From positions 1 through 12,976 of the forward strand of contig URWQ01000021.1 of the NCBI GenBank assembly GCA_900551635.1: a stretch of DNA of 12,976 bases, written 5' to 3'. Under the pieces are notes generated by a model. That model had not been told where the DNA came from. It worked only from the letters and a program-made list of their open reading frames with translations, and ran no database searches. This document shows, piece by piece, positions 6,161 through 12,976 of this stretch. The position numbers and the translations under genes were made by a program. The DNA is from an uncultured Collinsella sp. GTDB taxonomy: Bacteria; Actinomycetota; Coriobacteriia; Coriobacteriales; Coriobacteriaceae. The first letter of the stretch is position 1. Every line of letters begins with the position of its first letter.

Positions 6161-7054
6161 ATGTCTACCGTCACTACCATCAAGCGCGGCGGCCTCACCG
6201 CGGCCATCGATTCCATGGGCGCCCAGCTCACGAGCCTTGCTCTCAACGGCAACGAGTATCTGTGGCAGGGCGACCCCGCCTTTTGGGGCAAGCATGCGCC
6301 CATCCTGTTCCCCATTGTGGGTTCGCTGCGCAACAACACGGCAACGTCTGCGGCCGGCACCTGCGAGATGCCGCGCCACGGACTCGCGCGCATCGTCGAG
6401 CACAAGCTGGTCGAGGTTTCGGAGGACGGCTCCTCGGTAACGTACGAGATCACCGACACGTCCGAGTCGCTCAAGGCCTTTCCGTTCCACTTTAAGCTCA
6501 ACATGACCTATGCCCTGACCGGCGACGCCATCCTCACGCAGACCTTTGCCGTCACCAATACCGGCGACGTGGACCTGCCGTTCTCGGTGGGCGGCCACCC
6601 TGCGTTTAACGTACCGGCTCCCGGTGCCGAGGACGAGGCATTCGAGGATTACGAGCTGGCGTTTACCGAGGCTTGGACTAACGAGGCTCCCATCATCACG
6701 CCCGACGGTCTTATGACGTTCGAGGGCAGCTACAAGGCTCCCGATAACTCGGACGTGCTGCCCATCACGCACCGCAGCTTCGATAACGACGCCATCATGT
6801 TCACCGATACCCCGGGCTCCACGCTCACGCTGCGCGGCCGCAAGTCGGGTCACGGCGTCAAGATCGACTTTGAGGGCTTTAAGTACATTGGCGTGTGGTC
6901 TGCCGCCAACGACGCTCCGTTTGTGGCGCTCGAGCCCTGGACCGGTCACACCACCATGGACACCGAGGACGATGTCTTTGAGCACAAGGTCAACACCATC
7001 ACCCTGGCCCCGGGCGAGACGGACAAGCGCAGTTTTAGCGTTACCTTGCTCTAG
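6161..7054 (+). CDS. Aldose 1-epimerase family protein (LacX-like mutarotase)
   Basis: A 297-residue cytoplasmic enzyme of the galactose mutarotase-like superfamily, which interconverts alpha and beta anomers of hexoses or phosphorylated sugars. It belongs to the shorter LacX/YeaD-like branch rather than classical GalM. Diagnostic stretches: GAQLTSLALNGNEYLWQGDP (20-39), FWGKHAPILFPIVGSL (41-56), RHGLAR (72-77), GGHPAFN (144-150) and FVALEPWTG (254-262). By family analogy His73 and His146 bind the sugar and Glu258 is the probable general base. The start follows GGAGGAAG by 4 bases; an earlier in-frame ATG at 6137 lies within the inverted repeat and is unlikely. A strong terminator lies downstream, so it forms its own transcription unit. 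The substrate is not deducible, and no sugar genes are adjacent. Confidence 0.9.
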   Translation: MSTVTTIKRGGLTAAIDSMGAQLTSLALNGNEYLWQGDPAFWGKHAPILFPIVGSLRNNTATSAAGTCEMPRHGLARIVEHKLVEVSEDGSSVTYEITDTSESLKAFPFHFKLNMTYALTGDAILTQTFAVTNTGDVDLPFSVGGHPAFNVPAPGAEDEAFEDYELAFTEAWTNEAPIITPDGLMTFEGSYKAPDNSDVLPITHRSFDNDAIMFTDTPGSTLTLRGRKSGHGVKIDFEGFKYIGVWSAANDAPFVALEPWTGHTTMDTEDDVFEHKVNTITLAPGETDKRSFSVTLL

Positions 7055-7084
7055 AGGTTCCGCCGCTCGGTCGATGCTGCGCGT

Positions 7085-7175
7085 CGTCCAGAGCGACAAG
7101 TTGTCATTCAAAAGGCAAGGCATAGACCTTCTGGTCATGCCTTGCCTTTTTCATGCCACTTGTTCGCTCTGGACG
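7085..7175. repeat. Outer inverted repeat surrounding the terminator
   Basis: CGTCCAGAGCGACAAGT (7085-7101) is matched in inverted form by ACTTGTTCGCTCTGGACG (7158-7175), differing only by one extra base. The flanking GCG triplets extend the match further. The pair encloses the intrinsic terminator, making a nested hairpin about 90 bases long. Confidence 0.8.
7110..7151 (+). terminator. Rho-independent terminator of the epimerase gene
   Basis: AAAAGGCAAGGCAT (7110-7123) pairs with ATGCCTTGCCTTTT (7137-7150), continued by GACC/GGTC around the loop TTCT with one bulged A. The stem ends in a run of five T (7147-7151). It starts 55 bases after the epimerase stop codon. Because the stem base is A-rich, it could also work on the minus strand. 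Confidence 0.9.
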
Positions 7176-7317
7176 TCGCTCGCCGGCATTGCCAAAACAT
7201 CGGCGTCCCCAATGACTACCGCGTGTCTATTAATTTTTCGAGCTTGTGCTGCGCTGCTAGTTGCTGGCGTATATCCTGTTAAGTCGTCAGCATACGATTC
7301 AACAGGGAAGGCAGATT

Positions 7318-8244
7318 ATGCATTCTCCCCATCAACGCGACGCGCATCCACAGCCGGTATGCAGCCGTCGCATCTTTTTGGGTAGCGCTCTCGCTGCGAG
7401 CGCTTCCGTCGTCGCCGGCGCGCTTGCCGGCTGTCAGCGCCCGTCAACGCTCAAGGTGGTTCGGCCCACGACGGGCGGCGGTCGCGACGACCTGTCCGAT
7501 TCCGTGATCGGCAAGGACAAGATCCGCATTGGCATGGAGGCGGCCTACGCCCCGTACAACTGGCAGGTCTCCGAAGCCAGCGAGTACACCATCCCCATCG
7601 ACAACGTGCAGGGCGCCTATGCCGATGGTTACGACGTGCAGATCGCCAAGATCGTCTGCAAGGCCCTCGGCGGCGAGCCCGTTGCCGTCAAACAGAGCTT
7701 CTCGGGTCTTATCGATTCGCTCAACAACGGCCAGATCGACCTCATCATTGCCGGCATGAGCGCCACGCCCGAGCGCGAGGAGTCCGTCGGCTTTTCCGAT
7801 CCGTACTTCATTGGCTACTTTGGCCTGTTCGTAAAAGAGGGTTCCCCCTACCAAAACGCGACCAAGCTCAGCGACTTTAGCGGCGCTACGGTGCTCGGGC
7901 AAAAGGACACCATGCTCGATACCGTCATCGACGAGATCCCGGGCGTTGTCCACAAAAACCCGGTCGACTCGGTCCCCACGGTGTTTTCGAATCTGCTGCA
8001 GGGCACCTGCGACGCCGTGACTTACAACACCGAGAATGAGAAGGGCTATATGGCCCAAAATCCCGGTATCGTCCCCATCCAGTTTGCCGAGGGCGAGGGC
8101 TTTAAGCAGGAGGTCGCGGCAAACGTCGGCTGCCGCAAGGGCTCGGACAAGCTGCTTAAGCTCATCGACAAGACACTCAAGGGCATTAGCCAAGAGGAGC
8201 GCGACCAAATGTGGGACGCGTGCCTCGATCGTCAGCCAGCATAG
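7318..8244 (+). CDS. Amino-acid ABC transporter substrate-binding lipoprotein (SBP family 3)
   Basis: A 308-residue extracytoplasmic binding protein that captures a polar amino acid for the adjacent permease. The N-terminus combines a twin-arginine motif SRRIFLG (16-22), a hydrophobic stretch (23-38) and a lipobox LAGC with Cys39 as lipid site, so it is probably exported folded by Tat and anchored to the membrane. The family 3 fold is seen in KIRIGMEAAYAPYNW (68-82), GYDVQIAKIVCKALG (104-118) and SLNNGQIDLIIAGMSATPER (134-153), continuing to SVGFSDPY at 156-163. Arg153 is the likely ligand carboxylate contact. The start at 7318 follows GGGAAGG (7305-7311); the upstream in-frame start lacks such a site. 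First gene of the importer operon; the permease starts 9 bases after it. The exact substrate is unresolved. Confidence 0.9.
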   Translation: MHSPHQRDAHPQPVCSRRIFLGSALAASASVVAGALAGCQRPSTLKVVRPTTGGGRDDLSDSVIGKDKIRIGMEAAYAPYNWQVSEASEYTIPIDNVQGAYADGYDVQIAKIVCKALGGEPVAVKQSFSGLIDSLNNGQIDLIIAGMSATPEREESVGFSDPYFIGYFGLFVKEGSPYQNATKLSDFSGATVLGQKDTMLDTVIDEIPGVVHKNPVDSVPTVFSNLLQGTCDAVTYNTENEKGYMAQNPGIVPIQFAEGEGFKQEVAANVGCRKGSDKLLKLIDKTLKGISQEERDQMWDACLDRQPA

Positions 8245-8253
8245 GGAGGCAGC

Positions 8254-9402
8254 ATGAAAACCATTAATCGCCTGGCCTCCTTTATCAAGGCCGACCACCG
8301 TTATGTATACCTGGGCACGAGCGTTATCGCGGCGCTCGGCCTGGCGTTTAGCCAGCGCAACCCCACGCCGCTGAGCTTTTTGGCGCCTACGGGCGTGTTC
8401 CAAGACTGCCTCTGGGCAATCCTTTGGGCCTGGCTCGTCGTGTCGGCGGCGGCGCTGGTCGCCAAGCTCATGCACTGGAACGACTATCGCGAGGCGTCGC
8501 CGTTCGCATCCGAGCGCTTCCGTCGTGGCGCACGCTTAGGCAGCTACGTCGTCGTTGCTATTGCGGCGATCTTCTTTGTCGACCGCTGTGTCATGTCATT
8601 TATCGACCTGGTGCAGGTGAGCATTGTCTCGGACTCCAACCCCAGCGACTTTTTGTCGAGCCTGGTCTACATGACCTACAAGAGCGGCGACTTCTTTATC
8701 CGCGGCATCGAGATCACCATCGCACTTGCGACCTTCGGTACCGTCATCGCCTTTTTCCTGGCGCTGCTCTTTGTGTTCCTGCGTATTCAGACGTTCGACC
8801 GCGTGGATAACGATCTGGTGCGCTTCTTTAAGAGCATCGGCCGCGGCTTTGCGACCGTCTACTCCACCATCGTGCGCGGCACGCCCATGATGGTCCAGGG
8901 CCTGCTCATCTATTACGCGGGCTTCACCGTTTTGCGCGGTATGGGCTTCGAGACCGCCCAGGCCAACCGGATCTGGAGTACCTTCACCGCCGGCCTCGTC
9001 ACCATCTCGCTCAATTCCACCGCCTACATGATGGAGGTCCTGCGCGGCGGTATCGAGTCCATCGATCCCGGCCAGGCCGAGGCGGCGCGCTCGCTGGGTC
9101 TGTCGCAGTGGCAGGCCATGCGCAAGGTCGTGTTCCCCCAGGGTATTAAAAACGCGATCCCCGCACTCACCAACGAGCTCATCATCAACATCAAGGACTC
9201 GTCGGTGCTTTCGGTCATCGGCGTGTTCGACCTCATGTACGCCACCACCACCGTCGCTGGCGTGTACTACCGCCAGATGGAGGTCTACTGCGTGGCGCTC
9301 GTGGTTTACTTGATCCTGACGCTCGTGGCGAGCCGCCTGCTCGAGGCCTTTGGCAAAAAGCTCGGCGCCGAGGCCCCGGCAACGCTGCCCAGCTCCAACT
9401 AG
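8254..9402 (+). CDS. Amino-acid ABC transporter permease (HisM/GlnP family) with membrane N-terminal extension
   Basis: A 382-residue inner membrane permease of the polar amino acid uptake (PAAT) family, well above the usual length of about 220 residues. The C-terminal part (about 145-370) is the standard permease: it opens with [19 protein letters not shown] (147-165), includes [10 protein letters not shown] (206-215), and has the ATPase-contacting EAA loop [21 protein letters not shown] (276-296; 21 residues, key residues E276, G282, P295). The first ~145 residues carry about three extra hydrophobic segments (17-33, 52-72, 96-112) of unclear role. The ribosome site AGGGAGG overlaps the preceding stop codon, indicating tight coupling. 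Only one permease gene is present, so the membrane part is probably a homodimer. Confidence 0.9.
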   Translation: MKTINRLASFIKADHRYVYLGTSVIAALGLAFSQRNPTPLSFLAPTGVFQDCLWAILWAWLVVSAAALVAKLMHWNDYREASPFASERFRRGARLGSYVVVAIAAIFFVDRCVMSFIDLVQVSIVSDSNPSDFLSSLVYMTYKSGDFFIRGIEITIALATFGTVIAFFLALLFVFLRIQTFDRVDNDLVRFFKSIGRGFATVYSTIVRGTPMMVQGLLIYYAGFTVLRGMGFETAQANRIWSTFTAGLVTISLNSTAYMMEVLRGGIESIDPGQAEAARSLGLSQWQAMRKVVFPQGIKNAIPALTNELIINIKDSSVLSVIGVFDLMYATTTVAGVYYRQMEVYCVALVVYLILTLVASRLLEAFGKKLGAEAPATLPSSN

Positions 9403-9424
9403 GCTCAAGACGAGGAGAATCATC

Positions 9425-10210
9425 ATGGCAGATATCGCCACTACCGGCACCGCGGCCGCCGCACAGACCAATGAGCCGCTCATCCGCGTCGAGGGCCTGC
9501 GCAAGAGCTTCGGCTCGCTCGAGGTGCTCAAGGGCATCGACCTGTCCGTTAACCCCGGCGAGGTCGTGACCATTATCGGCGCCTCGGGCTCGGGCAAGTC
9601 GACCTTCCTGCGCTGCCTCAACCTGCTCGAGACCCCGGACGCGGGCCACATCTGGTTCCACGGCCAGGACCTTACGGCCGAGCGCTGCAACATTAACAAA
9701 CTCCGCGAGGACATCGGCATGGTGTTCCAGGGCTTTAACCTGTTCAACAACATGGACGTGCTCGACAACTGCACGCTTGCGCCCGTCACGCTCAAAAAGA
9801 TGAGCAAGGCCGAGGCCGAGAAGGTCGCGATGGAGCATCTGACGAGTGTGGGGCTCGAAAAGTTCGCGCACGCCGCCGTGGGTCGCCTGTCCGGTGGTCA
9901 AAAGCAGCGTGTGGCCATTGCGCGTGCCCTGTGCATGAATCCGCAGATCATGCTGTTCGACGAGCCGACTTCGGCACTCGACCCCGAGATCGTGGGTGAG
10001 GTGCTCGAGGTCATGCGCAAGCTCGCGGCCGACGGCATGACCATGGTCGTCGTCACGCACGAGATGGCCTTTGCCCGAACCGTGTCCGACCGCGTGGTCT
10101 TTATGGATAAGGGCGTGGTGCTCGAGGACGCCGCGCCGGCCGAGCTCTTCGGCAACCCCAAACACCAGCGCACTTGCGAGTTCCTCTCGCGTTATCTCGA
10201 GGACAAATAA
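9425..10210 (+). CDS. Amino-acid ABC transporter ATP-binding protein (GlnQ/HisP type)
   Basis: A 261-residue cytoplasmic ATPase that powers the importer encoded by the two preceding genes. All nucleotide-binding elements are intact: Walker [10 protein letters not shown] (52-60), Q-loop Gln102 in VFQGFNLF, signature LSGGQ (155-159), Walker [13 protein letters not shown] (175-186, catalytic Glu180) and H-loop His212 in THEM. GlnQ-type spacing and the TSALDPE continuation fit the polar amino acid subfamily. A low-complexity Ala/Thr-rich head (about 4-15) precedes the domain. The ATG follows GAGGAG by 7 bases and lies 22 bases after the permease stop. The M20 peptidase gene follows after 72 bases. 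Confidence 0.95.
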   Translation: MADIATTGTAAAAQTNEPLIRVEGLRKSFGSLEVLKGIDLSVNPGEVVTIIGASGSGKSTFLRCLNLLETPDAGHIWFHGQDLTAERCNINKLREDIGMVFQGFNLFNNMDVLDNCTLAPVTLKKMSKAEAEKVAMEHLTSVGLEKFAHAAVGRLSGGQKQRVAIARALCMNPQIMLFDEPTSALDPEIVGEVLEVMRKLAADGMTMVVVTHEMAFARTVSDRVVFMDKGVVLEDAAPAELFGNPKHQRTCEFLSRYLEDK

Positions 10211-10233
10211 CCGACCGCAAACGCTTATGTGGC

Positions 10234-10258
10234 AGGGCCGCTCCGATGGGGCGGCCCT
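10234..10258. other. GC-rich intercistronic hairpin
   Basis: AGGGCCGCTCC pairs with GGGGCGGCCCT around the loop GAT: an 11-bp stem with one G-U pair, in the 72-base gap between the ATPase and peptidase genes. There is no T-run, so it is not a standard intrinsic terminator. It may set relative expression of the two genes, by partial termination or by protecting the upstream mRNA end. Confidence 0.55.
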
Positions 10259-10282
10259 CGTCATCACAATCGAAAGGATGTC

Positions 10283-11698
10283 ATGGCCGAGGTTTGGCGC
10301 TTCTTTGCACATGAGGACGATTTTGCCGATATAGACGAGGCGGGCGCGTGCGAGCGCTTGGGCCGCGTGCTGTCGTTTCCGACCATCTCGAGCATGGATG
10401 CCGGGGCGGTGGACTGGCAGCCCTTCGACGACCTGTGCGCCTATATGCAGCAGGCCTGGCCGCACGTGTTTGCGGCGGGCGAGGTCGAGCTGATCGACCA
10501 CTCGCTGTTGGTGACGCTTGGCGGCAGCGATCCGGCTCTTAAGCCCGTTATGCTCATGGGCCACATGGATGTGGTTCCCGTGGTGCCAGGTACCGAGGCC
10601 GACTGGACGCACGCCCCCTTTAGCGGGCACGTGGACGACACCTACATCTGGGGCCGCGGCGCGATCGACATGAAAGACCAGGTCGCAGGCATTCTCGAGG
10701 CTGTCGAGTATGCGCTGGCACACGGCTGGCAGCACGAGCGCACGCTGCTCCTGGCCTTTGGCCAGGACGAGGAGACAACGCAGTACGGTGCAGGCGCCAT
10801 CGGCCGCGCGCTCGAGGAGCGCGGTGTTGAGCTCGAGTTCCTGATCGACGAGGGCGACTACCGCATCGTTTCGGATGCCGAGTACAGCGCGGGCGAGGGT
10901 TGGCTCATGCACGCCGACCTGGCTGAGAAGGGCTATGCCGACATTGTGCTCAAGACAAAGAGCGCGGGTGGACATTCTTCCAACCCCTACGGCGGCACGT
11001 CGCTCGAGGTGCTCAGCCGTGCCATCACCGCAATCTGCGATATCGAGTGGCCGACGCGCGTGACCGATTTACTTGCCGCACAGCTCGTCGAGCTGGGGCT
11101 CTACACGGCGGATGAAATTGCCGCCAACGGGGGCGCCATTGTCCGCGATTGCCTCGCCAGCAAGAAGCTCTATCCGCTGGTGACGACCACCTGCGCACCC
11201 ACGCAGATCGAGGGTGGCAGCACCGGCGCCAACGTAATGCCGCAGGATATGTGGGCCAACATCAACTTCCGCATGCTCGAGGGCACGAGCGTGGCCGACG
11301 TTGTGGCGCGCTGCCGTGAGGCGGTTGCCGGGGCGGACCTTGCCGGTCGTGTCGAAGTGGAGCTGGGCCCCGGCAGCTCCGAACCCTCGCCGTCCCCGCG
11401 CATCGGTGGTCCCGGCCTCGAGACGGTTCGCTCCATCGCCGCCCGCTATTTCCGTGATCCAAAGGGGACGGAGGAAAATGGATCATTCGAGCCAGTGGCA
11501 ATTGTGCCCTCGACCGTGATCGGTGCGACCGACGCTGCCAACTACCAGCACATTTGCCCTGAGTGCATTCGCTTCTCGGCCTTTGTGGTTGATGACGACG
11601 AGTGTGATCGCGGCGTCCACGGCACCAACGAGCGCATCACCCGCCGCGCCTATCTCCAGGGCGTACGCTTCCTCATCGCTCTGCTTCAGGCGCTCTAA
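10283..11698 (+). CDS. M20 family metallopeptidase (carboxypeptidase S/dipeptidase-like)
   Basis: A 471-residue cytoplasmic zinc hydrolase of the M20 family, which cleaves dipeptides or N-acyl amino acids. Metal ligands by family pattern: His94 and Asp96 in GHMDVVP; Asp129 in RGAIDMKDQ as bridging ligand; catalytic Glu163 and ligand Glu164 in QDEE; Asp189 in LIDEGD; and His446 in VHGTNE. The lid domain carries His231 in SAGGHSSNP, which serves substrate binding across the dimer in relatives. DEGD and HGTNE resemble carboxypeptidase S/PM20D1-like members more than PepV. No signal peptide is seen. The start at 10283 follows AAAGGA at 10273-10278; the longer in-frame start at 10229 lies before the intercistronic hairpin. 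Position suggests it digests imported peptides or acylated amino acids; that is inference. Confidence 0.88.
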   Translation: MAEVWRFFAHEDDFADIDEAGACERLGRVLSFPTISSMDAGAVDWQPFDDLCAYMQQAWPHVFAAGEVELIDHSLLVTLGGSDPALKPVMLMGHMDVVPVVPGTEADWTHAPFSGHVDDTYIWGRGAIDMKDQVAGILEAVEYALAHGWQHERTLLLAFGQDEETTQYGAGAIGRALEERGVELEFLIDEGDYRIVSDAEYSAGEGWLMHADLAEKGYADIVLKTKSAGGHSSNPYGGTSLEVLSRAITAICDIEWPTRVTDLLAAQLVELGLYTADEIAANGGAIVRDCLASKKLYPLVTTTCAPTQIEGGSTGANVMPQDMWANINFRMLEGTSVADVVARCREAVAGADLAGRVEVELGPGSSEPSPSPRIGGPGLETVRSIAARYFRDPKGTEENGSFEPVAIVPSTVIGATDAANYQHICPECIRFSAFVVDDDECDRGVHGTNERITRRAYLQGVRFLIALLQAL

Positions 11699-11724
11699 AA
11701 TGTGACAAAGCGACAGTCCCTTTG
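11699..11724. repeat. Dispersed palindrome, copy 4 (right arm truncated)
   Basis: AATGTGACAAAGCGAC, then A, then GTCCCTTTG, starting at the base after the peptidase stop codon. The expected TCACATT ending is missing and replaced by the next repeat's flank. Compared with 3009-3039, the left arm is complete and the right arm loses its outer 6-7 bases. Confidence 0.78.
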
Positions 11725-11726
11725 CT

Positions 11727-11780
11727 AGCCGTTGGGGACGTTCTTAAACGACTAGTCGTTAAGGAACGTCCCCAACGACT
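11727..11780. repeat. Long palindrome centred on ACGACTAGTCGT
   Basis: The arms 11727-11751 and 11756-11780 are inverted copies at 22 of 25 positions, including the identical core TTGGGGACGTTC/GAACGTCCCCAA. The centre is the perfect 12-base palindrome ACGACTAGTCGT (11748-11759). It abuts truncated copy 4 of the other family. No T-run follows. It probably folds as a hairpin after the peptidase gene and may help end its transcript. Confidence 0.82.
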
Positions 11781-11989
11781 ACGTCCAATCATTCCGTGCG
11801 GGTTATATGCAGGTTTGCCCGCGCACGCTATCATGTATGGGTTAGACCGCAACTATGTACCCCATACGCGAAGGGATGCGCATGTATCTGAAGATCGACA
11901 TGTTCTAGCCGGGCTTACCCCCGCAGTGGCGCCGCGCGCCCCATCAACTCTGCCGATTTTCACCTTCACGCATATAAAGGAGTCCCGCC
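11781..11989 (+). other. Leader region upstream of prfA
   Basis: No convincing protein gene. An inverted repeat GTATGGG (11835-11841)/CCCATAC (11861-11867) could form a hairpin. After it, a tiny frame 11876-11908 (MRMYLKIDMF, with GAAGGG just ahead) could be a leader peptide, but such short frames occur by chance. TATCAT at 11829-11834 could be a -10 box; no good -35 was seen. The prfA ribosome site AAAGGAG is at 11976-11982. Confidence 0.35.
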
Positions 11990-12976
11990 ATGCGCGACAA
12001 GCTCGAAAAGATCATCAAGGCCTACGAGGAGCTCGAGAAGAAGCTCTCCGACCCGGCCGTCGCCTCCGATATTAAGGAGTTCACGCGTCTCAACAAGGAG
12101 TACGCGCACCAGTCCGACCTCATCGCCGCCTCGCGCGAGTACATCGGCGCGCTCGATGATATCGATGCCGCCAAGGAAATGCTCCACGATACCACCGATG
12201 CCGATGAGAAGGAGATGCTCCAGATGGACATCTCCGAAAACGAGGCCAAGCTTCCCCAGCTCGAGGAAGACATTAAGTACATGCTCATCCCGAGCGACCC
12301 CAACGACGACAAGAACACCATCGTCGAGATTCGCTCTGCCGCCGGTGGCGACGAGGCGGCCATCTTCGCCGGCGATCTGTACAAGATGTACCAGCGCTTC
12401 TGCGAGTCGCGCGGCTGGAAGACCACCGTGCTCGACTCCAGCCCCAGCGAGGCCGGCGGCTTTAAGTCCATTGAGTTCAAGGTCGAGGGCGACCGCGTCT
12501 ACTCCGTCATGAAGTACGAGTCCGGCGTGCATCGTGTCCAGCGCGTCCCCAAGACCGAGTCCCAGGGTCGCATCCAGACCTCCACGGCAACCGTCGCCGT
12601 GCTTCCCGAGGCCGAGGAGATCGACGTTCAGATCAACCAATCCGACCTGCGCATCGATACCTACTGTGCCTCCGGCCCTGGCGGTCAGTGCGTTAACACC
12701 ACCTACTCCGCCGTGCGCATCACCCACCTGCCCACCAACACCGTGGTGCAGTCGCAGGAGCAGCGTTCCCAGATCCAGAACCGCGAGGTCTGCATGCAGA
12801 TGCTGCGTGCCCGTCTGTACGAGATGGAGCTCGAGAAGCAGCAGGCAGAGCTCGGTGCCGAGCGCCAGAGCCAGATCGGCCACGGTAACCGTTCCGAGAA
12901 GATCCGTACCTATAACCAGCCCCAGGACCGCGTGACCGATCACCGCATCGGCTTCAACTCCACCTACAACGGCGTC
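11990..12976 (+). CDS. prfA: Peptide chain release factor 1 (3' end cut by window)
   Basis: Class I release factor that reads UAA and UAG in the ribosomal A site and triggers peptidyl-tRNA hydrolysis. 329 codons are present; the family is about 355-360 residues, so roughly 25-30 are missing at the window end. Domain order matches RF1: helical domain 1 (about 1-100), then the core with [20 protein letters not shown] (116-135), the stop-codon recognition tripeptide PKT (187-189) in [16 protein letters not shown], and the catalytic GGQ (231-233) in SGPGGQ. PKT matches the RF1 PxT pattern rather than the SPF of RF2. Around GGQ the sequence is [15 protein letters not shown], where most RF1s have GAGGQHVNKTDSAVR. 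The ATG follows AAAGGAG by 7 bases. Confidence 0.96.
   Translation, partial: MRDKLEKIIKAYEELEKKLSDPAVASDIKEFTRLNKEYAHQSDLIAASREYIGALDDIDAAKEMLHDTTDADEKEMLQMDISENEAKLPQLEEDIKYMLIPSDPNDDKNTIVEIRSAAGGDEAAIFAGDLYKMYQRFCESRGWKTTVLDSSPSEAGGFKSIEFKVEGDRVYSVMKYESGVHRVQRVPKTESQGRIQTSTATVAVLPEAEEIDVQINQSDLRIDTYCASGPGGQCVNTTYSAVRITHLPTNTVVQSQEQRSQIQNREVCMQMLRARLYEMELEKQQAELGAERQSQIGHGNRSEKIRTYNQPQDRVTDHRIGFNSTYNGV

Noticed and set aside
9233..10975. Long open minus-strand frame of about 580 codons
   Set aside because: It lies antisense to the permease end, the ATPase and the peptidase, all with full motif support. Its product is His/Arg/Val-rich with no recognisable domain, as expected from the complement of GC-rich codons.
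11722..12075. Plus-strand frame of 117 codons across the prfA upstream region
   Set aside because: It begins within the palindrome, runs into prfA in a different frame, has no ribosome site and no family features.
11966..12943. Minus-strand frame of about 325 codons opposite prfA
   Set aside because: Shadow of prfA: Leu/Gly/Val-rich low-complexity product without motifs, while prfA on the plus strand is unmistakable.

Overview
The window reads as a chromosomal segment of a high-GC Gram-positive gut-type actinobacterium, most likely of the Coriobacteriia and possibly Collinsella. This rests on GC-rich third codon positions, strong GGAG-type ribosome sites, Tat/lipoprotein export and the dense dispersed palindromes between genes. 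The genus is my recognition of style and was not searched. No tRNA, rRNA, CRISPR array or insertion sequence was found.

Layout. After a gene-poor first 305 bases comes a two-gene unit: a PdxK/PdxY-like pyridoxal/pyridoxamine kinase (306-1130) overlapping by 8 bases a small Cys-rich protein of the TIGR04076 type (1123-1452). A AAA_14/DUF4143 ATPase follows (1635-2996), preceded by three 33-bp-spaced direct repeats. A convergent minus-strand pair comes next: an MFS efflux-type transporter (4925-3675) and, 45 bases downstream, a low-molecular-weight protein tyrosine phosphatase (3629-3183). A divergent plus-strand gene (5178-6047) encodes a single-pass membrane protein of unknown function. An aldose 1-epimerase-like (LacX type) sugar mutarotase (6161-7054) follows and ends in a strong intrinsic terminator.

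From 7318 to 10210 lies a complete polar-amino-acid (PAAT family) ABC importer: a Tat-type lipoprotein binding protein, a permease with an unusual membrane-spanning N-terminal extension, and an ATPase. Behind a GC-rich hairpin it is followed by an M20 metallopeptidase (10283-11698). Together these suggest amino acid or peptide-derived nutrient uptake coupled to intracellular hydrolysis. The last gene is prfA (release factor 1), cut by the window end.

The most distinctive feature is intergenic. Four copies of one short palindrome family (core TGTGACAAAG...CTTTG) and at least four other unrelated long inverted repeats occupy most non-coding gaps, often directly after stop codons. I see no clear new multi-gene system. 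The repeats, the ATPase's repeated promoter region and the atypical permease are the parts most worth a second look.
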